Below, piece after piece: positions 58,629 through 64,000 of a stretch of DNA of 64,000 bases (its first letter is position 1; each line of letters begins with the position of its first letter). Source of the stretch: Methylobacterium tardum (GTDB lineage: Bacteria > Pseudomonadota > Alphaproteobacteria > Rhizobiales > Beijerinckiaceae); the NCBI RefSeq assembly GCF_023546765.1, contig NZ_CP097484.1, positions 186,001 to 250,000 on the forward strand, given 5' to 3'. Both the position numbers and the translations under genes were made by a program. The notes under the pieces were generated by a model, which was given only the letters and a program-made list of their open reading frames with translations, was not told the DNA's origin and made no database searches.

Positions 58629-59627
58629 TCAGAGCATGCTCGGCAGGATCCGGTCCGGCGGCCGGTGGCCGTCCATGAAGGTCTTGATGTTGATGATGAC
58701 CTTCTCGCCCATATCGGTGCGGCTCTCGTAGGTCGCCGAGCCCATATGCGGCAGCAGGACCACCTTGCCCTGGCGGGCGAGCTTGACCAGCCGCGGGCTG
58801 ACCGCAGGCTCCTGCTCGAACACGTCGAGGCCGGCCGCCGAGATCTCGCCACCCTCGATCAATCGGGCCAGCGCGTTCTCGTCGATCACCTCGCCGCGGG
58901 CGGTGTTGACCACGACCGCCTCGGGCTTGAGCAGCTTGAGCCGCCGCGCCGACAGCAGATGGTAGGTCGCCGGCGTGTGCGGGCAGTTGACCGACACGAT
59001 GTCGACCCGCGCCAGCATCTGGTCGAGGGATTCCCAGTAGGTGGCGTCGAGCGCGCTCTCGATCGCCGCCGGGACGCGGCGCCGGTTGTGATAATGGACC
59101 TGCAGGCCGAAGGCCCTGGCGCGCTTGGCCAGCGCTTGGCCGATCCGACCCATGCCGACGATGCCGAGGCGCTTGCCGGTGATCCGCCGGCCGAGCATCC
59201 AGGTCGGCGACCAGCCGGTGGTCCACTCGTCGTCCGGAATGATCCGCGCGCCTTCAGTGACCCGGCGGGCCACGGCGAGGATCAGCGCCATCGTCATGTC
59301 GGCGGTGTCCTCGGTCAGCACGCCGGGCGTGTTGGTGACCGTGATGCCCCGCTCCAGCGCTGCCGCCACGTCGATGTGATCGACGCCGTTGCCGAAATTG
59401 GCGATCAGGCGGAGGTTCGGGCCGGCCTGGGCGATCAGCCCGGCATCGATCTCGTCGGTCACGGTGGGGACGAGCACGTCGGCCTCGCGCAGGGCCGACG
59501 CCATCGCGTCCGGCGCCATCGGCGCGTCCTCGGAATTGAGCCGGACGTCGAACAGCTCGCGCATCCGCGTCTCGACGGCATCCGGCAGGCGCCGCGTCAC
59601 GACCACCAGCGGCTTGCGCTTCGACAC
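58629..59627 (-). CDS. NAD(P)-dependent D-2-hydroxyacid dehydrogenase (glyoxylate/hydroxypyruvate reductase type)
   Basis: 332 residues. NAD(P) motif LGIVGMGRIGQALAKRARAFGL with NRRR next to the nucleotide strand, favouring NADPH; catalytic Arg in NTARGEVIDENAL, Glu in FEQEP and His in LLPHMGSATYES. Reduces glyoxylate or hydroxypyruvate to glycolate or glycerate; in C1 metabolism this feeds the serine cycle, but the dedicated hydroxypyruvate reductase is usually a separate gene. Convergent with the cNMP-binding protein gene. Confidence 0.88.
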   Translation of the reverse strand: MSKRKPLVVVTRRLPDAVETRMRELFDVRLNSEDAPMAPDAMASALREADVLVPTVTDEIDAGLIAQAGPNLRLIANFGNGVDHIDVAAALERGITVTNTPGVLTEDTADMTMALILAVARRVTEGARIIPDDEWTTGWSPTWMLGRRITGKRLGIVGMGRIGQALAKRARAFGLQVHYHNRRRVPAAIESALDATYWESLDQMLARVDIVSVNCPHTPATYHLLSARRLKLLKPEAVVVNTARGEVIDENALARLIEGGEISAAGLDVFEQEPAVSPRLVKLARQGKVVLLPHMGSATYESRTDMGEKVIINIKTFMDGHRPPDRILPSML

Positions 59628-59915
59628 GTCTCTCTCCCCGTCGGCCCCGCGGCCCTGATTTCAGCTCGTGTCCGGCGGCTCGGGCCCGGACCGCTTCCCG
59701 CAAGCGTCCGTTAACCGAACTCGGCCAGACAGGATCGATCACGAGGCGCCGGTCCCGGAGCCTGTTTCGACCCATCGGCCTCTCTACCAGAGGTGGGCCG
59801 GAACACAATCGGAAGCCGGCCCGGCCCGCTTGCCGAACGCGTCCCGCATGCCGAACGCGTCCGCACGTGGCATGGCCGGCGCCCACCATCGTCACGTCCG
59901 GAGCGGGATTGGACC

Positions 59916-60479
59916 ATGCGCGTGTCACGCCTCACCTTCGCCGTCGCGGCGCTGCTGTTGGGCAGTCCCGCGACCGTCACCGTGGCCGCGCCATCCGCCC
60001 CGCCCGAGGCGGGCGTCGGGCCGGTCACCAAGCTGCCGCTGCCGCGCTACGCGAGCCTCAAGACCGATCGCGTCAACCTCCGCGAGGGTCCGTCCAAGGA
60101 TCACCGCACCCTGTGGGTGTTCCAGCGCGCCGGATTGCCGGTAGAGATCGTCGGCGAATTCGAGACGTGGCGCCGGATCCGGGATTCGGAAGGGACCGAG
60201 GGCTGGGTGCTGCACTCGCTGCTCTCGGGACGGCGCACCGCCATCGTCAATGCCGGCCCCGACAAGGGGGCCGAGAAGGCGGCCGTCTCGCTGCGCACCC
60301 GCGCCGATGACGGCGCCGAGGACGCGGCACGGCTTCAGACCGGCGTAATCGGCAGCGTGAAGAACTGCACCGGGACATGGTGCCGCCTGATCGTCGCCCT
60401 CCCGAACAAGCGGGATGTGGACGGCTACATCCGGCAGAACCGCCTCTGGGGCGTCTACCCGAACGAAGTGGTGGAGTAG
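59916..60479 (+). CDS. Secreted SH3-domain protein
   Basis: 187 residues from ATG 59916, where a signal peptide starts (MRVSRLTFAVAALLLGSPAT, cleavage near VAAPS). Two bacterial SH3-like repeats: VNLREGPSKDHRTLWVFQRAGLPVEIVGEFETWRRIRDSEGTEGWVL (about 48-95) and a second, SLRTRADDGAEDAARLQTGVIGSVKNCTGTWCRLIV. Such proteins bind peptidoglycan or surface ligands. Common partner of the hydroxyacid dehydrogenase gene in Rhizobiales. Function not established. Confidence 0.83.
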   Translation: MRVSRLTFAVAALLLGSPATVTVAAPSAPPEAGVGPVTKLPLPRYASLKTDRVNLREGPSKDHRTLWVFQRAGLPVEIVGEFETWRRIRDSEGTEGWVLHSLLSGRRTAIVNAGPDKGAEKAAVSLRTRADDGAEDAARLQTGVIGSVKNCTGTWCRLIVALPNKRDVDGYIRQNRLWGVYPNEVVE

Positions 60480-60564
60480 GGGTTTTCAGGCGAGTGCGGG
60501 CGGTCTCGTTCCGGACGCGACGACCGCCGATTTCTCGAAACCCGGCGCTCGCCCGTCAGCACCG

Positions 60565-60679
60565 CGTCATCCCGGGGCCGCGCAGCGGAATCCGGGATCC
60601 ATAAACACAGGTCGCTCAAAGTCTTGCACGCGTCGGCGGCTCAGGATTTCGGGCTCGCCTACGGCGACCCGGAATGACG
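60565..60679. repeat. Dispersed palindrome, family B copy 5
   Basis: Outer arms CGTCATCCCGGGGCCGCGCAG and CGACCCGGAATGACG; the inner arms are more diverged than in copies 1-4. Lies between the convergent SH3-protein and irr genes. Confidence 0.8.
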
Positions 60680-60748
60680 CGGCGATTGAACGGCCGTCGA
60701 ATGACCGCCGGAGAAGGACGCGCCGAAGACCAACGGCGCAACCTCCGT

Positions 60749-61264
60749 TCAGCTCTGGCGGCGACCGGCCGGCCGGCTACGGCGCAGGCGGACGATGACC
60801 TCGACGCCGGCAATCTCCATGCCCTCGGGCGCCTCGGGAAGCGAGTCGACCGTGATGCCGCAATCCGGCATGTCGATCACCTGGCTCTCGTCCTCGAGAT
60901 AGAAGTGGTGATGCTCGCTCGGGTTCGTGTCGAAATAGGCCTTCGACCCGTCGAGCGCGAGCTGGCGCAGAAGCCCGGCCTCGGTGAATTGGTGCAGCGT
61001 GTTGTAGACGGTCGCCAGCGACACCGGCACCTTGGCGCGCATGGCCTCGTCGTAGAGCATCTCAGCCGTCAGGTGGCGGTCACCCCGGCCGAACAGCAGC
61101 CAGCCCAGGGACAGACGCTGCCGCGTCGGCCTCAGGCCGGCGCGACGCAGGCGGTCGCGCAGGTCGGACAGCGGGCAGCCGCGGCGCGGAGTCCCGTTGG
61201 GCTCCAGCTGGGGGGCTGGGACCCGGCCGTTGAAGACGGCCTGGAATGGCACCGATTCGGACAT
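60749..61264 (-). CDS. irr: Iron response regulator Irr (Fur family)
   Basis: 171 residues from ATG 61264 (the earlier frame is untranslated region). Rhizobial Irr: N-terminal heme-binding Cys30-Pro31 in RGCPLSDL, GLRPTRQRLSLGWLLFGRGDRHLTAEMLYDEA (winged helix), KVPVSLATVYNTLHQFTEAGLLRQ, and the HHH motif at 118-120 (SEHHHFYLED). Represses heme and iron-storage genes at low heme and is degraded on heme binding. Divergent from fabA, a conserved arrangement. Confidence 0.93.
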   Translation of the reverse strand: MSESVPFQAVFNGRVPAPQLEPNGTPRRGCPLSDLRDRLRRAGLRPTRQRLSLGWLLFGRGDRHLTAEMLYDEAMRAKVPVSLATVYNTLHQFTEAGLLRQLALDGSKAYFDTNPSEHHHFYLEDESQVIDMPDCGITVDSLPEAPEGMEIAGVEVIVRLRRSRPAGRRQS

Positions 61265-61467
61265 CGCTGGACTGAACGCTCGACTGGGGGCCTGAAGGAA
61301 CGGACTTCCATTTAGTATATTGAAGTGGTCAGGCTGTCGCAACCCGAGCGTCGCCGCACCCCTGCCGGGGCGGTTGATGACTTTAACGGTGCGTCGCCCC
61401 GTGCTAACCCGCGCGCCGAACGACCGGGCGCGCATCGTCCGACAGATCCGAGGAAACAGCCGCCTAC
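61265..61467. promoter_or_regulatory. irr-fabA divergent promoter region
   Basis: About 200 bases. Contains an AT-rich TTTAGTATATTGAAG at 61311-61325 in otherwise GC-rich DNA. The first half, TTTAGTA, resembles one arm of an iron control element (TTTAGAA-N3-TTCTAAA), the second half does not. Could be the irr -10 region or a degenerate operator. Confidence 0.35.
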
Positions 61468-62004
61468 ATGCCGCCAGACGCCGAGACACCCGTGCAGAGC
61501 GCGAACCGCCGGTCGCACTATTCCTACGAGGATCTTCTGGCCTGCGGGCGCGGTGAACTCTTCGGACCGGGCAACGCGCAGCTGCCGCTGCCGCCGATGC
61601 TGATGTTCGACCGGATCACGTCGATCGCGACCGATGGCGGCGCCCACGGCAAGGGGCACGTCACGGCCGAGCTCGATATCCGACCCGACCTCTGGTTCTT
61701 CCCCTGCCACTTCCAGGGCGATCCGGTGATGCCGGGCTGCCTGGGCCTCGACGCGCTGTGGCAGATGCTCGGCTTCCACCTCGGATGGCTCGGCTCGCCC
61801 GGCCGCGGCCGCGCCCTCGGGGTAGGCGAGGTCAAGCTCGCCGGGCAGGTGCTGCCGTCGATCAAGAGGGTGGTCTACAACGTCGACGTGAAGCGCGTCC
61901 GGCAGGGCAAGCTCGTGCTCGGGATCGGCGACGGCTGGCTCGAAGCCGATGGCGAGCGCGTCTACCAAGTGCAGGACATGCGGGTCGGCCTGTTCCAGAG
62001 CTGA
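61468..62004 (+). CDS. fabA: FabA, 3-hydroxydecanoyl-ACP dehydratase/isomerase
   Basis: 178 residues. Hot-dog fold with active-site His81 and Asp95 in [25 protein letters not shown]. Dehydrates and isomerises the C10 intermediate, the branch point to unsaturated fatty acids. RBS GAGGAAA upstream. fabB follows after 139 bases and fabI after that on the same strand. Confidence 0.95.
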   Translation: MPPDAETPVQSANRRSHYSYEDLLACGRGELFGPGNAQLPLPPMLMFDRITSIATDGGAHGKGHVTAELDIRPDLWFFPCHFQGDPVMPGCLGLDALWQMLGFHLGWLGSPGRGRALGVGEVKLAGQVLPSIKRVVYNVDVKRVRQGKLVLGIGDGWLEADGERVYQVQDMRVGLFQS

Positions 62005-62143
62005 GCAGGCTCCGCGAGGCTGCGGTTTACGGCTCGGCTGCAACGCCGAGCGCTTTCGGCTGTTGAGATTGTGTCCGCGTCACCTTAGCTGACCGGAACG
62101 CGGCACGGGCAACCGAAGCCGCGACGGAGGTAGTGTCACCATC

Positions 62144-63370
62144 ATGCGCCGCGTCGTCATCACCGGGATGGGCATCGTCTCATCCATCGGCAACAACACG
62201 CAGGAGGTGCTCGCCTCCCTGCGCGAGGCCCGCTCGGGCATCGCGCGTGACGCCAGCTACGCCGAGCACGGCTTCCGGAGTCAGGTCTCCGGGGCGCCGA
62301 CCCTCGATCCGGAGGGCGTGGTGGACCGGCGCGCCATGCGCTTCCACGGCGGCGGCACCGCCTGGAATCACGTCGCCATGGATCAGGCGATCCAGGATGC
62401 GGGCTTGGATCAGGGCGACATCTCGAACGAGCGCACCGGCATCATCATGGGCTCTGGCGGCCCCTCGACCCGCGTGATCGCCGAGGCCGCTGCGACGGCC
62501 CGCGAGAAGGGCCCGAAGCGCATCGGCCCGTTCGCCGTTCCCAAGGCGATGTCGCCGACCGCTTCGGCGACGCTGGCGACGTGGTTCAAGATCCGCGGCG
62601 TGAACTACTCGATCTCGTCCGCCTGCGCGACGTCGAACCACTGCATCGGCAATGCTGCCGAGATCATCCAGGGTGGCCGGCAGGACATCATCTTCGCTGG
62701 CGGCTGCGAGGATCTCGACTGGACCCTGTCGGTGCTGTTCGACGCGATGGGCGCGATGTCGTCGAAGTACAACGATACGCCCGCCCGCGCGTCGCGTGCC
62801 TACGACGCCAACCGCGACGGCTTCGTCATCGCGGGCGGCGCCGGCGTGCTGGTGCTTGAGGAGCTGGAACACGCCAAGGCCCGCGGCGCGCGAATCTACG
62901 GCGAAGTGGCAGGCTACGGCGCCACCTCGGATGGGCACGACATGGTCGCGCCGTCAGGGGAGGGCGCCGTGCGCTGCATGCGTCAGGCCCTGGACGGGCT
63001 GAAGGGGGCGCGGATCGACTACATCAACCCGCACGCCACCTCGACGCCCGTGGGCGACGACAAGGAGATCGAGGCGATCCGCGAGGTGTTCGGCCGCGGC
63101 GAGGCCTGCCCGCCGATCTCGGCCACCAAGTCGCTGACCGGCCATTCGCTCGGAGCGACCGGCGTGCAGGAAGCGATCTACAGCCTGCTGATGATGAACA
63201 ACGGTTTCATCTGCGAGAGCGCGCATATCGACGAGCTCGATCCCGCCTTCGCCGACATGCCGATCCTGCGCAAGCGCCGGGACGACGCCAAGCTCGGTCA
63301 CGTGCTGACCAACTCGTTCGGCTTCGGCGGCACCAACGCGACGCTGGTCCTCAAGCACGTCGACGCCTGA
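62144..63370 (+). CDS. fabB: FabB, 3-oxoacyl-ACP synthase I
   Basis: 408 residues. Thiolase-like fold; catalytic triad Cys161 in SSACATSNH, His297 in [12 protein letters not shown] and His333 in [11 protein letters not shown]. Elongates the unsaturated intermediate from FabA, so fabA and fabB together define the anaerobic unsaturated-fatty-acid route. A rho-independent terminator lies downstream, before fabI. Confidence 0.96.
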   Translation: MRRVVITGMGIVSSIGNNTQEVLASLREARSGIARDASYAEHGFRSQVSGAPTLDPEGVVDRRAMRFHGGGTAWNHVAMDQAIQDAGLDQGDISNERTGIIMGSGGPSTRVIAEAAATAREKGPKRIGPFAVPKAMSPTASATLATWFKIRGVNYSISSACATSNHCIGNAAEIIQGGRQDIIFAGGCEDLDWTLSVLFDAMGAMSSKYNDTPARASRAYDANRDGFVIAGGAGVLVLEELEHAKARGARIYGEVAGYGATSDGHDMVAPSGEGAVRCMRQALDGLKGARIDYINPHATSTPVGDDKEIEAIREVFGRGEACPPISATKSLTGHSLGATGVQEAIYSLLMMNNGFICESAHIDELDPAFADMPILRKRRDDAKLGHVLTNSFGFGGTNATLVLKHVDA

Positions 63371-63427
63371 CAGAGCGGCATCCGGAACCGCCGCTCGAGA
63401 GCGGCGTTTACCGGATGTTGAGAGGCG

Positions 63428-63514
63428 ATGGTGGCGATGGGGACCTTCATCTTCGGAACTTTAGGTGGGCTGGTGATCGCCGGTTGCGCCGCGATCTACG
63501 CCGGCAGACCCTGA
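63428..63514 (+). CDS. Candidate 28-aa membrane peptide between fabB and fabI
   Basis: ATG 63428 opens MVAMGTFIFGTLGGLVIAGC plus AAIYAGRP: a single hydrophobic helix. AGAGG lies too close for this ATG, but fits the next start codons (GTG 63431 or ATG 63437) of the same frame. It ends 61 bases before the terminator at 63575, so it would be the last gene of the fabA-fabB transcript. No family known. Confidence 0.35.
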   Translation: MVAMGTFIFGTLGGLVIAGCAAIYAGRP

Positions 63515-63574
63515 TCGAAGAGGCGCAGTCCGAAACGGACGGGCATTTCTGAGCCCATCCAGCACCTCGTGAAC

Positions 63575-63602
63575 GCCCCGCCCGAACGGCGGGGCTTTTT
63601 TT
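63575..63602 (+). terminator. Rho-independent terminator after fabB
   Basis: Perfect 8-base stem GCCCCGCC/GGCGGGGC with loop CGAAC, followed by seven T. Ends the fabA-fabB transcript or attenuates read-through to fabI, whose ATG is 136 bases downstream. The strongest intrinsic terminator I saw in the window. Confidence 0.85.
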
Positions 63603-63737
63603 GGCCGCTCGCGGGGCTCGGCCGGTTTGGATCGAGCGGCGAGCCGCGCTAAGGCACGCTGTCGCGGTTCGGTCGTTCCGGTCGTGGCCCGTCCCGGTGT
63701 CGTCGGGGCGGCGTCCTCGTTCGAGATGTGAGTCGGC

Positions 63738-64000
63738 ATGACGGGTTTGATGGCGGGCAGGCGCGGCCTGATCATGGGTGTCGCCAACGATCACTCGATC
63801 GCCTGGGGCATAGCCAAGGCTCTCCACGACCAGGGCGCTCAGCTCGCCTTCACCTACCAGGGTGACGCCCTGGGCCGGCGCGTGGCGCCGCTCGCCGCGA
63901 AGCTCGATTCGGACATCGTCCTGCCCTGCGACGTGGAGGACCTGGCCTCCGTGGACGCGACCTTCGAAGCCCTGGACGCGCGGTTCGACGGCGGCCTCGA
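63738..64000 (+). CDS. fabI: FabI, enoyl-ACP reductase (3' end outside window)
   Basis: ATG 63738, frame open to the right edge (87 residues). GLIMGVANDHSIAWGIAKAL is the FabI nucleotide-binding signature with the S-x-x-x-G variant, followed by LAFTYQGDALGRRVAPLAA and LPCDVEDLASVDATFEAL, both typical. Reduces enoyl-ACP in each elongation cycle with NADH. Because of the terminator before it, it may use its own promoter. Confidence 0.92.
   Translation, partial: MTGLMAGRRGLIMGVANDHSIAWGIAKALHDQGAQLAFTYQGDALGRRVAPLAAKLDSDIVLPCDVEDLASVDATFEALDARFDGGL

Noticed and set aside
1..64000. CRISPR array, tRNA, rRNA, prophage or IS element
   Set aside because: No regular spacer repeats, T-loop-like sequences in clover-leaf context, integrase or transposase found on either strand.

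Overview
The window is high-GC DNA that reads like a chromosomal segment of a Rhizobiales-type alphaproteobacterium, most like Methylobacterium. The pointers are the Irr-type Fur regulator facing fabA-fabB-fabI, the NDUFA12-like complex I protein beside a DUF2155 gene, an HWE-family histidine kinase, a B12-dependent ribonucleotide reductase and two families of dispersed intergenic palindromes. The genus is an inference from gene content, not a database match. I saw no rRNA, tRNA, CRISPR array, IS element or prophage.

Layout. 0.9-3.3 kb: a methionine-type ABC importer (metN, cut by the left edge, and metQ) and tiny membrane/secreted proteins. 3.6-8.1 kb: RND efflux adaptor and pump. 8.1-14.1 kb: an accessory stretch with two AT-rich gene-free islands, a glycosyltransferase broken by a stop codon, a PRISE-type reductase, an HWE kinase and a frameshifted soluble chemoreceptor. 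14.1-21.4 kb: a purine-catabolism block (uricase; a molybdenum hydroxylase; an NCS2 purine permease; guanine deaminase) that would take up guanine or xanthine and convert it towards urate and 5-hydroxyisourate. 21.4-30.5 kb: a complete potassium system on the minus strand (27-aa peptide, kdpF, kdpA, 62-aa membrane protein, kdpB, kdpC, kdpD, kdpE), followed directly by a PtsN-like EIIA gene. 30.8-36.1 kb: a solute-binding protein and nrdJ. 36.6-41.6 kb: NDUFA12-like gene, DUF2155 gene, aat, accC, accB, dsbA-like gene. 42-50.6 kb: aminotransferase, gph, rpiA, DUF2059 gene, O-antigen-ligase-like gene, gor, a sigma-1.1-like small protein and class II DAHP synthase. 50.9-60.5 kb: a GGDEF-EAL receptor, cupredoxin, orphan RND adaptor, CysZ-like protein, amine oxidase, membrane-anchored cyclic-nucleotide-binding protein, 2-hydroxyacid dehydrogenase and an SH3 protein. 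60.7-64 kb: irr, fabA, fabB, fabI (cut by the right edge).

The most notable cross-window observation is that five otherwise well-conserved genes are frameshifted, always by missing bases. In four of the five, putting back the residue the family requires recreates a CCWGG pentamer exactly at the lesion; the fifth can be repaired the same way. This looks more like a methylation-linked base-calling artefact, and hence a hint of CCWGG methylation in the strain, than real decay, because one affected gene is the ribonucleotide reductase. The most interesting biology is a PtsN-like EIIA gene directly behind kdpDE, undescribed small membrane proteins translationally tied to the kdp genes, and two repeat families, one of which sits inside the kdp operon. 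I do not see a clearly new multi-gene system such as a defence island.
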